A program made the position numbers and the translations under genes. DNA of 64,000 nucleotides. It comes from an uncultured Nonlabens sp. GTDB taxonomy: Bacteria > Bacteroidota > Bacteroidia > Flavobacteriales > Flavobacteriaceae. The stretch covers positions 62,001-126,000 of the forward strand of contig CANLKV010000001.1 of NCBI GenBank assembly GCA_947491755.1. Direction: 5' to 3'. The notes below the pieces were generated by a model. The model ran no database searches, was not told the origin of the DNA, and saw only the letters and a program-made list of their open reading frames with translations. Below are positions 27,264 to 36,663 of the stretch, one piece after another. The first letter of the stretch is position 1. Each line of letters begins with the position of its first letter.

Positions 27264-27644
27264 CTATACCTCTTCTTCTACAAAAGATTGCGCCCAAGAT
27301 ACTGCGCTATCCATCGTGTTAAAAACACCGAAAGAACCAGAATAAACGGCCTGCTCTCGTCCAGCAGTATTGATGACTTCTTCCTTATTGCTAGAGACAA
27401 TAGCAATGGCCACCATCTTCCTTGAATCTATAAGTTTATATACCGATAAGTCTACAGAATGACCAAACTCACGATCTGAGATGTACACCATTTTACGTTT
27501 GCCATAATGCTCTTTTAAAGCATTTAAGACAGATCGAGCAACTGTAGTATCTACCACGCGATTGCTCTTTATTTTGCCAATCGCATAACTGTCGTAAAAT
27601 TCTATACGACCAAAATCGAACTCTTGAATTTTTAAAGGAGGCAT
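27264..27644 (-). CDS. Small cytoplasmic protein, possibly STAS/SpoIIAA-like
   Basis: A 126-aa protein with alternating strands and helices (FGRIEFYDSYAIGKI, VARSVLNALKEHY, MVYISDREFGHSVD, VAIAIVSSNKEEV). The pattern suggests a STAS or SpoIIAA-like fold of the kind common in Flavobacteriia. It has no signal peptide or catalytic motif. It stands alone between the nucleoside transporter and thyA. Function unknown. Confidence 0.65.
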   Translation of the reverse strand: MPPLKIQEFDFGRIEFYDSYAIGKIKSNRVVDTTVARSVLNALKEHYGKRKMVYISDREFGHSVDLSVYKLIDSRKMVAIAIVSSNKEEVINTAGREQAVYSGSFGVFNTMDSAVSWAQSFVEEEV

Positions 27645-27777
27645 AGAATAACGCTTAACAGATTTTTAGGTAAAATTAACAACCTTTACCAATTAAACGT
27701 TAAAAAAAGAAAGAAATTACGTGTAAAAAGATCAATTACAAAGTAGCTCCCTACAGTAAGCTTTGTAGAGTCTGCGA

Positions 27778-29526
27778 TTAACCAAAGAGCATTCCTGCGA
27801 TAGTAGCTGTCAACAATGCAGCACATGTACCTCCAATAAGGGCTTTGATACCAAATTTAGCTAATACTGTACGTTGGGATGGTGCGAGCACACCTATACC
27901 ACCTATTTGTATACCAATGGATGCAAAATTTGCAAACCCACACAATGCATATGTCGCTATTACTATAGAACGATAATTTACTAATACCCCTGTATTTTTT
28001 AAAGTGCTGAGCGATCCGTAAGCAAAGAATTCATTAAGAATGGTTTTTTCTCCTAAAAGTTGACCCACGGCGATCACATCCTCCAGAGGCACCCCTATAA
28101 GCCAGGCGACTGGTGCAAATAAATTACCTAGAATGTACTGCATAGAAAAAGCCTGATACCGACCATCTGTCCAGATGGCAATACGATCATTAAGACCGGT
28201 GGGGTCTCCTATAAGATCACCTAGCATCCAGTTTAAGACAGCCATGATCGCAGTAAAAACAAGGAGCATGGCACCTACGTTGACCGCTAGCTTCAATCCA
28301 TCTGTAGTTCCTCTTGATATAGCATCTAGTACGTTTGACCCTATTTTTTCTTTCGAAATATCTAGTTTGCGATTGATCTTTTCTTTATCCACCTCTGGAT
28401 ATAAAATCTTTGCAATAATGATAGCAGCTGGCGCACTCATGATCGAGGCGGTAAGAAGGTGTTTTGTAAATATAATTTTTTCGGCATCGCTGTCCCCACC
28501 TAAAAAGGCAATAAAAGCAGCTAGTACACCACCTGCAATAGTGGCCATACCTCCTACCATGAGACACAACATCTCTGACTTGGTCATCTTGTCTAGATAA
28601 GGTTTAACCACTAGGGGCGCCTCCGTTTGTCCTATAAAGATATTTGCAGCAGCTGCAAGCGATTCAGAACCACTCAAGCGCATGGTTTTGCTCATCACCC
28701 ATGCAAAAACGTAAACGATTTTTTGCAAAATACCTAAGTAATATAATAAAGAGGTAAAAGCAGAAAAGAATACAATGGTAGGTAATACCTTGAACGCAAA
28801 AATGTAACCCAGACTAGAATTTGCATCAATTAAATTCCCAAAAACAAAGTCGGCCCCTGCTTCTGAAATATTTAAAAACTCTACAACCTGATTTGAAATC
28901 CAGTCAAAAACATAAGCTACAGCTGGAACTTTAAGCACTAGTACTGCAAATAATATTTGCAATCCCAGGCCTGTCCCTACCAGTCGCCAGTCTATCTTAC
29001 GTTTGTTTGAACTTAAAAGAAAACAAAGACCTATTATAAAGACCACACCTATCAACCCGCGGTATAGACTAGTAAAAGTAAAACCAAAACCTTTAGACGG
29101 ATCAACGGCAAAATCTGTTTTCTGTACGCTTTCAACAGGGGCTGCCAGTGGTTGCGTGTCACGTTGCAGGGTTAATGACTGTTGTGCATTGCTATATACA
29201 AGCAACTCATTAGTTAAATTCTCAATGGTATAACGCTGCGCCGGGACCTGTGGCTCTACAAAATACAGGGTAAGTGCATTCTCTTCTTTAAAATAATTAC
29301 CATATGCAGTTGTAATAGAGTCAGAAGCTAGATACAATCGGAAACTATTAACTGTAAACTCTACAGAATCAATAGGTACCTGCTCAAATACAGGTACAAT
29401 AGCCTCGTTACTAGTTTTCCATACACCTTGTAGATAGACTTGATCTGTCTGTGCTTTTACATTTGTCGTAGTAAGCAACGACAAAAGGAAATATAAAGCT
29501 GTCAAGACAGTAAAATAATACTTCAT
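27778..29526 (-). CDS. Concentrative nucleoside transporter (CNT/NupC type) with N-terminal periplasmic domain
   Basis: A 582-aa protein. Residues 1-25 are a signal peptide (ending TNVKAQ), and residues 26-145 form a soluble beta-rich region. From about 145 the CNT transporter fold begins. CNT motifs are SLLYYLGILQ, FIGQTEAPLVVKPYL, GGMATIAGGVLAAF and GFANFASIGIQIGG. The family imports nucleosides with Na+ or H+. Known CNT proteins such as NupC lack the long periplasmic N-terminal part, which is notable. It may salvage nucleosides alongside the deoxynucleoside kinase at 42716-43333, though that is far away. Confidence 0.88.
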   Translation of the reverse strand: MKYYFTVLTALYFLLSLLTTTNVKAQTDQVYLQGVWKTSNEAIVPVFEQVPIDSVEFTVNSFRLYLASDSITTAYGNYFKEENALTLYFVEPQVPAQRYTIENLTNELLVYSNAQQSLTLQRDTQPLAAPVESVQKTDFAVDPSKGFGFTFTSLYRGLIGVVFIIGLCFLLSSNKRKIDWRLVGTGLGLQILFAVLVLKVPAVAYVFDWISNQVVEFLNISEAGADFVFGNLIDANSSLGYIFAFKVLPTIVFFSAFTSLLYYLGILQKIVYVFAWVMSKTMRLSGSESLAAAANIFIGQTEAPLVVKPYLDKMTKSEMLCLMVGGMATIAGGVLAAFIAFLGGDSDAEKIIFTKHLLTASIMSAPAAIIIAKILYPEVDKEKINRKLDISKEKIGSNVLDAISRGTTDGLKLAVNVGAMLLVFTAIMAVLNWMLGDLIGDPTGLNDRIAIWTDGRYQAFSMQYILGNLFAPVAWLIGVPLEDVIAVGQLLGEKTILNEFFAYGSLSTLKNTGVLVNYRSIVIATYALCGFANFASIGIQIGGIGVLAPSQRTVLAKFGIKALIGGTCAALLTATIAGMLFG

Positions 29527-29541
29527 AGAACGTGGGGTAAG

Positions 29542-30153
29542 TTATCGTTTGGAAATCTCGTCTCTGATTCCCGCGGCCAGCTCATAATTTTCATTAGCCA
29601 CCGCTTCTTTAAGCATTTTATGGAGCTCTTCCAGGGATAAACTGCTATAATCACTCTGTGAACTTAATGGACTATTGATCAGGTCTTCCAGCATCTCGTC
29701 ATTCTCATCCTCTTCTGTAACGAGATCTTTATCTGTGGTAATCTGTTGTTGAATTCCTGCCTCGTCTAGTATATTCTCATAGGTAAAAACCGGCGCCTTG
29801 AATCGTACCGCCAGCGCAATGGCATCGCTAGTACGAGCATCAATAATTTCCTCGATTTTATCTTTTTCACAGATCAAACTGCTGTAAAAAACGCCATCTA
29901 CTAATTTATGAATGATAACTTGCTTGACTTTTATATGATAACGCTCTGCAAAACTTTTAAATAAGTCATGGGTTAACGGGCGTGGCGGGCTTATTTCTTT
30001 TTCTAGCGCTATCGCAATGCTTTGCGCCTCAAAAGCACCTATCACTATAGGTAGTTGTCTATTGCCTCCCACTTCTTTTAAGATTAAAGCGTATGCACCG
30101 TTTTGAGTCTGGCTATATGAAATTCCACGTATGTTAAGTCGTTTTAGACTCAT
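29542..30153 (-). CDS. Bifunctional nuclease family protein (DUF151) with UVR motif
   Basis: A 203-aa protein from ATG 30153. Residues 1-135 are the DUF151 domain (LPIVIGAFEAQSIAIALE, RPLTHDLF, ARTSDAIALAVRFKAPVF). The last 35 residues form a UvrB/UvrC-type motif (LEELHKMLKEAVANENYELA). DUF151 proteins have been described as DNase/RNase in plants and some bacteria. The first upstream ATG (30213) would put coding sequence inside the terminator hairpin, so 30153 is chosen. Confidence 0.88.
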   Translation of the reverse strand: MSLKRLNIRGISYSQTQNGAYALILKEVGGNRQLPIVIGAFEAQSIAIALEKEISPPRPLTHDLFKSFAERYHIKVKQVIIHKLVDGVFYSSLICEKDKIEEIIDARTSDAIALAVRFKAPVFTYENILDEAGIQQQITTDKDLVTEEDENDEMLEDLINSPLSSQSDYSSLSLEELHKMLKEAVANENYELAAGIRDEISKR

Positions 30154-30174
30154 GCTTTCATTTAAAGTAAAAAT

Positions 30175-30220
30175 TAAGGCTGTGCAAAAATGAGAGTTTT
30201 TCTCATACTGCACAGCCTTA
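30175..30220 (-). terminator. Terminator of the etfBA operon
   Basis: TAAGGCTGTGCA and TGCACAGCCTTA form a 12-bp stem, with a second inner stem (ATGAGA/TCTCAT). On the minus strand a T-rich tract follows. It separates etfA from the DUF151 gene. Confidence 0.75.
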
Positions 30221-30242
30221 AATCTAACAATTATCTAACTAT

Positions 30243-31211
30243 TTATGCGTTTGCCGCTTTAAAGGCTTTTAATTTCTCGATAAGAGCAGGAACCACCTCA
30301 AATGCATCTCCTACTACACCATAATCTGCTGCTTTGAAAAAAGGCGCTTCGGCATCTGTATTGATCACTACCTTAGTCTTTGAAGAGTTGATACCCGCCA
30401 GGTGCTGTATAGCTCCAGAAATACCTATGGCAATATATAAATTGGACGCAACCGGTTTACCAGTTTGACCTACGTGCTCTCCATGCGGTCTCCAGCCCAT
30501 GTCACTCACTGGTTTTGAACAGGCGGTTGCCGCTCCTAGAACGCTTGCCAGCTCTTCTATCATTCCCCAGTTTTCTGGTCCCTTCATCCCACGTCCAGCA
30601 CTTACAACTACCTCTGCATCTGCAATCGTCACTTTATCTGTAGCTTTATCTACAGACTGTACAGTGACCTTAAAATCATTATCGCTTAATGACGGTGAGA
30701 AAGCAGACACACTACATTCTGTAGGGTTTTCTTTAAGGCCATAGGCATTTTTTGAAAGACCTACCAGTTTGCGATCAGTTACAATTTGTGTATTGCTAAA
30801 GGCTTTGTTTGTAAATACTGACCTTTTAACCGTAAATGGCTCTGCACTAGATGGCAGGGCTACTACGTTAGAAACATAACCAGCATTTAAATGCACACTT
30901 AACAATGATCCTAGATATTTAGAATCTGCGCTAGAGCTTATGACAATGACCTTAGCATCTTCTGCCTGGGCTGCTTGTGCGATCGCATCTGCATAGGCAG
31001 CAGCATTAAATTTTTCTAATTGCGCATCTGTGGCATTATGCAAACGACTTACTCCATAAGTACCTAACTCGCCTGCATCTGTGGCGTTGAAAGATATGGC
31101 AGCCACATCAGTTCCTAACATATCTGCAATGCCTCTGGCATAGCTTGCTACCTCATAGGCTGTTTTTTTAAAACTGCCATTTTCTGATTCTGTGTATACT
31201 AAAACGGACAT
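30243..31211 (-). CDS. etfA: Electron transfer flavoprotein alpha subunit
   Basis: A 322-aa EtfA. The C-terminal FAD-binding domain shows SAGRGMKG, MGWRPHGEHVGQTGKPVASN and YIAIGISGAIQHLAGINSS. With EtfB it carries electrons from acyl-CoA dehydrogenases to the quinone pool. It follows etfB by 168 bp, and that gap holds a copy of the 16-bp palindrome. A strong terminator follows the gene. Confidence 0.95.
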   Translation of the reverse strand: MSVLVYTESENGSFKKTAYEVASYARGIADMLGTDVAAISFNATDAGELGTYGVSRLHNATDAQLEKFNAAAYADAIAQAAQAEDAKVIVISSSADSKYLGSLLSVHLNAGYVSNVVALPSSAEPFTVKRSVFTNKAFSNTQIVTDRKLVGLSKNAYGLKENPTECSVSAFSPSLSDNDFKVTVQSVDKATDKVTIADAEVVVSAGRGMKGPENWGMIEELASVLGAATACSKPVSDMGWRPHGEHVGQTGKPVASNLYIAIGISGAIQHLAGINSSKTKVVINTDAEAPFFKAADYGVVGDAFEVVPALIEKLKAFKAANA

Positions 31212-31337
31212 AATTCTTATTTTTTATAGGATTCAACTAGTTCACCCTGTGTTATCGTGTTATTTTTTTCAAGTTGTAAGAGAGGTGGACGCCTTACAAT
31301 TGCTGTCTATTATTTTAACTATTTCTAGTATGAATTA

Positions 31338-31353
31338 CGCTTTCGCGAAAGCG
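31338..31353. repeat. 16-bp iterated palindrome, perfect copy
   Basis: CGCTTTCGCGAAAGCG lies between etfB and etfA. Confidence 0.85.
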
Positions 31354-31379
31354 AACTTCTCCCACCACCATTGCTATTT

Positions 31380-32126
31380 CTAGATCGCTTTTGCCTCGTT
31401 GTGCAATAAATCAATCAATTGATCTAAATTATCTGCGCTTACAAGGGTAACCTCACCTTTGGGCGCTGGCTTTTCAAAAGAAACCGTACTGGTCTCGCTC
31501 TTTCCACCCACAGGTGCTTTTACATCCAGCGGCTTCTTACGAGCCATCATGATACCACGCATGTTAGGTATTCTTAGATCGCTTTCTTCCACCAGACCCT
31601 TTTGACCACCTATTACAAGAGGCAAGCTTGTAGTAACAGTCTCTTTACCGCCATCGATCTCCCGGGTGGCCGTGACTTTATCTCCATCAATCTCTAGCGC
31701 AATACAGGTATTTACAAAGCTGGCTCCCGTCATGGCTGCTAGCATCCCTGGCACCATACCGCCATTATAGTCAATCGATTCACGTCCTGCGATTACTAGA
31801 TCGTAAGCGCCGTTTTTTACCACATCTGCTAATTCTTGTGCAACTGCATAACCGTCTACTGCGGGCGTGTCCACTCTTATAGCCTGATCTGCCCCTATAG
31901 CCAGTGCTTTTCTTAAGGTAGGCTCTACCTCTACACCACCTACAGTGACCACATCGACACTTGCGTTTTGCTTTTCCTTAAACCACATGGCTCGAGTCAG
32001 GCCGAATTCATCATTTGGATTAATAACAAATTGCACCCCATTTGTATCAAACTGTGTATCGTTATCGGTAAAGTTGATCTTTGATGTCGTATCGGGCACA
32101 TGGCTAATGCAAACTAATATCTTCAT
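31380..32126 (-). CDS. etfB: Electron transfer flavoprotein beta subunit
   Basis: A 248-aa EtfB beginning MKILVCISHVPDTTSKI, with the AMP-binding region DLVIAGRESIDYNGGMVPGM and NMRGIMMARKKPL, typical of the family. It forms the heterodimer with EtfA. It is divergent from pdhB, so fatty-acid oxidation and pyruvate oxidation genes share an upstream region (32127-32283). Confidence 0.95.
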   Translation of the reverse strand: MKILVCISHVPDTTSKINFTDNDTQFDTNGVQFVINPNDEFGLTRAMWFKEKQNASVDVVTVGGVEVEPTLRKALAIGADQAIRVDTPAVDGYAVAQELADVVKNGAYDLVIAGRESIDYNGGMVPGMLAAMTGASFVNTCIALEIDGDKVTATREIDGGKETVTTSLPLVIGGQKGLVEESDLRIPNMRGIMMARKKPLDVKAPVGGKSETSTVSFEKPAPKGEVTLVSADNLDQLIDLLHNEAKAI

Positions 32127-32224
32127 ATTTATAGCTGTTTTATTGTCAATTATTCATTGCATGCGAATTTAATTAAAAATGAAGTAAGTTGCTATGCGTG
32201 CATAATAAAATTTTGTTAGACTTT

Positions 32225-32256
32225 TTGAGCATATCATTGATTAAGACCTATTTTTG
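32225..32256 (+). promoter_or_regulatory. Candidate promoter of pdhB
   Basis: TTG at 32225-32227 and TATTTTTG at 32249-32256 are separated by 21 bp. They match the -33 TTG and -7 TAnnTTTG elements of Bacteroidota. The pdhB start codon is 28 bp downstream. Confidence 0.55.
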
Positions 32257-32283
32257 TGCTCCTTACCATCTAGGAAGATTTCT

Positions 32284-33264
32284 ATGAAGACAATACAATT
32301 CCGTGAGGCCGTTCAAGAGGCCATGAGTGAAGAAATGAGACGTGACGAGGCCGTTTATTTAATGGGTGAAGAAGTTGCAGAATACAATGGTGCTTATAAA
32401 GCCTCAAAAGGGATGCTGGACGAGTTCGGCCCTAAGAGGGTTATTGACACCCCTATATCAGAGTTAGGTTTTGCTGGAATAGCAATAGGTTCTACCATGA
32501 CTGGCAACCGCCCGATTGTAGAATACATGACCTTTAACTTTTCTCTAGTAGGGATCGATCAAATTATCAACAACGCTGCAAAAATACGCCAGATGTCTGG
32601 TGGGCAGTTAAAGTGTCCTATCGTATTTAGGGGACCTACGGCAAGTGCTGGACAACTAGCCGCAACACACTCGCAAGCATTTGAGAGCTGGTTTGCAAAC
32701 ACTCCAGGTCTTAAAGTAATCGTGCCGTCAAATCCTTATGATGCTAAAGGTTTATTGAAAGCCGCTATACGCGATGATGACCCAGTTATCTTTATGGAGT
32801 CAGAGCAGATGTATGGTGATAAAGGCGAGGTGCCAGAGGATGAGTACATCCTACCTATAGGTGTAGCAGATATCAAACGAGAAGGTAGTGATGTCACTAT
32901 TGTGTCTTTTGGAAAGATTATAAAGGAAGCTTACAAAGCAGCCGACGAGTTAGAAAAAGAAGGAATCTCTTGTGAAATCATAGATTTGCGTACCGTACGT
33001 CCTTATGATAAAGAGGCCATTTTAAAGTCGGTTAAAAAAACTAATCGCCTGGTAGTACTGGAAGAAGCATGGCCTTTTGGTAATGTATCTACAGAGATTT
33101 CTCATATGGTACAAGCAGAGGCGTTTGATTACCTAGACGCACCTATTTATAAAATTAATACAGCAGACACACCAGCACCTTACTCTCCAGTATTGTTTGA
33201 GGAATGGTTGCCTAATAGCGAGGACGTTATAGCAGGTGTAAAGAAAGTTATGTACAGAAAATAA
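32284..33264 (+). CDS. pdhB: Pyruvate dehydrogenase E1 component, beta subunit
   Basis: A 326-aa protein from ATG 32284, with AGGAAG a few bases upstream. Family motifs are MKTIQFREAVQEAMSEEMRR, LMGEEVAEYNGAYKA, TPISELGFAGIAIGS and EEAWPFGNVSTEISHMV. With the alpha subunit it decarboxylates pyruvate using thiamine diphosphate. The alpha subunit and E2 are not adjacent. A branched-chain 2-oxoacid E1 beta is a weaker alternative. A terminator follows. Confidence 0.93.
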   Translation: MKTIQFREAVQEAMSEEMRRDEAVYLMGEEVAEYNGAYKASKGMLDEFGPKRVIDTPISELGFAGIAIGSTMTGNRPIVEYMTFNFSLVGIDQIINNAAKIRQMSGGQLKCPIVFRGPTASAGQLAATHSQAFESWFANTPGLKVIVPSNPYDAKGLLKAAIRDDDPVIFMESEQMYGDKGEVPEDEYILPIGVADIKREGSDVTIVSFGKIIKEAYKAADELEKEGISCEIIDLRTVRPYDKEAILKSVKKTNRLVVLEEAWPFGNVSTEISHMVQAEAFDYLDAPIYKINTADTPAPYSPVLFEEWLPNSEDVIAGVKKVMYRK

Positions 33265-33287
33265 ACTACTAGTAGTTTACATTATAG

Positions 33288-33321
33288 AGATCCCGACTTA
33301 AAAAAAGTTGGGATTTTTTTG
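33288..33321 (+). terminator. Terminator of pdhB
   Basis: ATCCCGACT and AGTTGGGAT form a 9-bp stem with one G-T pair, a 7-nt loop and a run of seven T. Confidence 0.85.
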
Positions 33322-33473
33322 TGGAGTAAACTCAAGGAAGATCAAATCGCTCTTGCAATAGCAAGCACCCTAAAAACAATAATTGATTTATTTACTAACA
33401 GGGAACACCTGGATCGACCCTGCTCCCATAGGATCGACCTAAAAATCAATAAAAAAAATTATTTAAAAAAATA

Positions 33474-33580
33474 AAACCAAGGCTGTAGTTCTTACGTACA
33501 TATAGTATCTCAGGGATATTGAGGCACCATTTATTTTTAAATCGAACTGGTTGTAGGGGACTGGTTCGATTTTTTCTTTG
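33474..33580 (+). ncRNA. Duplicated structured element, copy 1
   Basis: A roughly 105-bp sequence that recurs at 33697-33806. It ends in a 14-bp hairpin (stem arms 33539-33552 and 33559-33572, loop GTAGGG) followed by TTTTTCTTT, like an intrinsic terminator. The core TATCTCAGGGATATTGAGGC is identical in both copies. It could be a small RNA gene, or a leader/attenuator for the gene at 33877. The whole gap from pdhB to 33876 holds no convincing protein gene. Confidence 0.45.
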
Positions 33581-33696
33581 TAACATATTCGATTTGAATC
33601 CAGCTAAATAAAACGATATCTATAAGGTTTTCAATATAGCAAGTAGATGATTTAAAACCACAAGATCTAAGAAATTGGAAAAAAAGCAACCTTTGA

Positions 33697-33806
33697 AAAA
33701 CCAACGTGGTAATTCTTTCGTACATAAGGTATCTCAGGGATATTGAGGCACCATTTAATTTGTAAATCGAGCTGGTTGTAGGGAACTGGTTCGATTTTTT
33801 CTTTAT
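33697..33806 (+). ncRNA. Duplicated structured element, copy 2
   Basis: The second copy, 225 bp after the first. The hairpin arms are 33764-33777 and 33784-33797. Two bases differ between the stems, and both changes keep pairing (A-U to G-U, and G-U to A-U). This suggests selection on RNA structure. It ends about 70 bp before the start of the DUF5686 gene. Confidence 0.45.
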
Positions 33807-33876
33807 ATAACATTTATCTTGAGAAGTCGTTATATATTCGGCGCTTGCTTTTGAATTAACGATCGGATTTCTTTTT

Positions 33877-36372
33877 ATGCATTTTACACGTGCCATAAGC
33901 ACTTTACTTATCATACTTTCAGCCAGTTTATGGACACAAGCTCAAACTAAAGTAGGCGGCGTGGTTTATGATCAAGATGGTGCCACTGTACCCTTTGCAA
34001 ATGTTGTATTCCCTGGATCATACGAGGGAACGATTACTAATGACGATGGTAGGTTCTACTTGCAATCAGACAAGACCTACCAGCAAATCGAAATAAGCTT
34101 TGTCGGTTATAAAACAAAAACGATTGACCTTGCTAGCAAAGTCACTCTAGATTTTAACATCATCCTAGAAAATGACGAGGCCCAGCTGGACGCTGTAGTG
34201 GTATACACCGGTAAAACTTCTAAGAAGAACAACCCTGCCATTGACATCTTGCGCAAGGTATGGGCCAACAGACGTAAAAATGGACTGGATCAATTTGAAC
34301 AGTATCAGTATGAAAAATACGAGAAATTAGAATTTGATTTAAATACCATTGATAGTGCAATGATCAATTCAAAGCTCTTCCGTGGTATGGAATTTATCTT
34401 TGATTTTGCAGACACCAGTAAAGTTACCGGTAAAACTTATCTGCCCATTTTCATAAATGAATCGCTTGCCACGGTTTATGGGGACAATATCATTGATAAA
34501 GAAAAGACAAACGTAAAGGCAAATAAGAATTCTGGTTTTTCAGACAATCAAACGATTATCGCCTTTGTAAAAGATCTGTATGCAGATATTGATGTTTACG
34601 AGAGGTATTTAAAATTCTTTGATAAAAGTTTTACCAGTCCGGTAGGTAAAAGCGGTATTGACACCTATAATTACGTATTGAGAGACACCGCAGTGGTCGA
34701 TGGGGTGCGGGCATTCAATATAGTGTATTATCCGCGACGCAAGGGAGAGCTCACCTTTAAAGGAGATTTCTGGGTGGCAGACTCCACCTATGCCATCAAA
34801 GAAATTAATCTACAAGCTAATAAAAGTGCCAACGTTAACTGGGTTAAAGACATCTATATTGAACAGGAATACGAGGTCCTTAACGATAGTTTATTCCTTA
34901 TTACAAGGGATTATTTTTTAAGTGATTTTGCTTTAAATAAAGATGAGGAGTCTAAGGGTATTTATGGCAAACGCACCACGTTGTTTGATAATTATCAATT
35001 CAACATTAAAAAACCAGAAGATTTCTACCGACGTCGGGTTAACGATTATGATCCAGAAACCTATAACCGCAGTGAGGAATATTGGGACGAGAATCGTCTA
35101 GAAAAATTGAATAAGGATGAAAAGCAAATTTATTCCATGCTGGACACCCTCAAACAGAATAGAAAATTCAACCGCCTCTATAATATAGGGACAGTACTAG
35201 CATCTGGCTATTATGAGGTAGATAACTTTGACATAGGTCCCGTGTTTTCCATATTTGGATTCAATGATGTAGAAGGGTTGCGTTTGCGAGCAGGTGGACG
35301 TACTTTTTTTACATCAAATGATCCCTGGAGAATAGAGGGCTATCTAGCATATGGGTTTAAGGACAATCAGTTTAAATACGGTATTGCTGGTAGTTACCTC
35401 CTAGATAAACGAAGTAGGTTGACCCTATCTGGCGGCAACAGGCGAGATATTGAACAGCTAGCTGCCAGTCTAGTCAATACTAGCAACGTACTGGGCCGCA
35501 GTCTTGCGTCCAGCGCGCTTATCAGCACAGGTAACAATGGCAGGTTATCCTCTATCAATTTAAGTACGCTAGGTTTAAGTTTTGAACCACTGTACAATCT
35601 AGAGTTTAAAATAGGTGGAACCTACCGCACCATTAAAACAGCAAATCCAGGTTTTTTTAACATGGATTACCTCAACCCAGACACGGGAGAGGTACAGGGA
35701 CAAGTCACCCAGAGTGATATTAGTTTGAGCGCCACCTTTACACCAGGACGTAAAACCTCAAATTATGGCGTGGATCGCACCTTAATAAATGAGGGTGATT
35801 ATCCTATACTATATGCTAATTATACCCGCGGATTGAAAGGAGTAATCAATAGTGATTTTGAGTACGATCGCCTGCAATTTTTCTATTCACACCCGCTGCG
35901 CATAGGTTCTTTTGGTCGTCTTACCGCCCGGGTAGAGGCTGGCAAGACCTTTGGTACCGTACCGCTAGCACTACTAGATGTCATACCCGGAAACCAGACC
36001 TATTTTGACCTTGCTGGATCATTCAATACCATGAATTTTTATGAGTTTGTAAGTGATGAGTATGTCACACTGCACTTAAACCATAATTTTAATGGGCGTA
36101 TATTTTCCCGCATTCCTGGGTTGCAGCAGCTTGATTTGAGAGAACTTGTAGGATTTAAAGCAGTTTATGGAAACATAAGCGATAATAATATTGCCATTAA
36201 TCGCAGCAATATTGACTACCTCGCTCCCACAGATATTTTTTATGAATACAGCTTCGGGATCGGTAATATTTTTAGGATTTTAAGGCTGGACGTCACCTTT
36301 AGAGGCAATTACAACAACCTTCCAGATGCCAGAAACATGGCGCTCACAGGCAGCTTTGGTTTTAGTTTTTAA
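33877..36372 (+). CDS. DUF5686 outer-membrane protein with carboxypeptidase-like regulatory domain
   Basis: An 831-aa protein with a signal peptide (ending LWTQAQ), a carboxypeptidase-like regulatory domain at residues 24-110 (VGGVVYDQDGATVPFANVVF, then SFVGYKTKTID) and a long DUF5686 region (NPAIDILRKVWANRRKNGLD, FWVADSTYAIKEINLQ, then barrel strands). It likely sits in the outer membrane. A related protein without the regulatory domain is at 50804-52990. Function unknown. Two structured elements lie upstream. Confidence 0.88.
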   Translation: MHFTRAISTLLIILSASLWTQAQTKVGGVVYDQDGATVPFANVVFPGSYEGTITNDDGRFYLQSDKTYQQIEISFVGYKTKTIDLASKVTLDFNIILENDEAQLDAVVVYTGKTSKKNNPAIDILRKVWANRRKNGLDQFEQYQYEKYEKLEFDLNTIDSAMINSKLFRGMEFIFDFADTSKVTGKTYLPIFINESLATVYGDNIIDKEKTNVKANKNSGFSDNQTIIAFVKDLYADIDVYERYLKFFDKSFTSPVGKSGIDTYNYVLRDTAVVDGVRAFNIVYYPRRKGELTFKGDFWVADSTYAIKEINLQANKSANVNWVKDIYIEQEYEVLNDSLFLITRDYFLSDFALNKDEESKGIYGKRTTLFDNYQFNIKKPEDFYRRRVNDYDPETYNRSEEYWDENRLEKLNKDEKQIYSMLDTLKQNRKFNRLYNIGTVLASGYYEVDNFDIGPVFSIFGFNDVEGLRLRAGGRTFFTSNDPWRIEGYLAYGFKDNQFKYGIAGSYLLDKRSRLTLSGGNRRDIEQLAASLVNTSNVLGRSLASSALISTGNNGRLSSINLSTLGLSFEPLYNLEFKIGGTYRTIKTANPGFFNMDYLNPDTGEVQGQVTQSDISLSATFTPGRKTSNYGVDRTLINEGDYPILYANYTRGLKGVINSDFEYDRLQFFYSHPLRIGSFGRLTARVEAGKTFGTVPLALLDVIPGNQTYFDLAGSFNTMNFYEFVSDEYVTLHLNHNFNGRIFSRIPGLQQLDLRELVGFKAVYGNISDNNIAINRSNIDYLAPTDIFYEYSFGIGNIFRILRLDVTFRGNYNNLPDARNMALTGSFGFSF

Positions 36373-36440
36373 TACCCACTTGCAACGGCTATAAGTACGC
36401 CTATCAGGTTTCTTTTTTACCTATATTTTTTTGGTGATTA

Positions 36441-36456
36441 CGCTTTCGCGAAAGCA
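36441..36456. repeat. 16-bp iterated palindrome, one mismatch
   Basis: CGCTTTCGCGAAAGCA lies in the 291-bp gap between the DUF5686 gene and hppA. Nothing else was recognised in that gap. Confidence 0.75.
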
Positions 36457-36663
36457 AACACCCGAACACCCTTGTCAATAAATAATACTCAAAACCAAGA
36501 GGGATAATAATCTCTTGCAAGGGCATTATTGAGTGTCTAACAAATTGTGAAGTTCTCACAAAACAGACCTGCAAATTATACGGGTCCCAGTTTAACGCGC
36601 CCATAATTATCATTAACAAAATTTTATTACATTAGTCATCCATTAAAACCAAAAGATTAACAC

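Noticed and set aside
33537..33914. A 125-codon minus-strand reading frame in the gap before the DUF5686 gene
   Set aside because: Its sequence comes mainly from the two copies of the structured element read backwards, which gives a repeated peptide. The copy differences preserve RNA pairing rather than protein, and the frame overlaps the start of a real gene.
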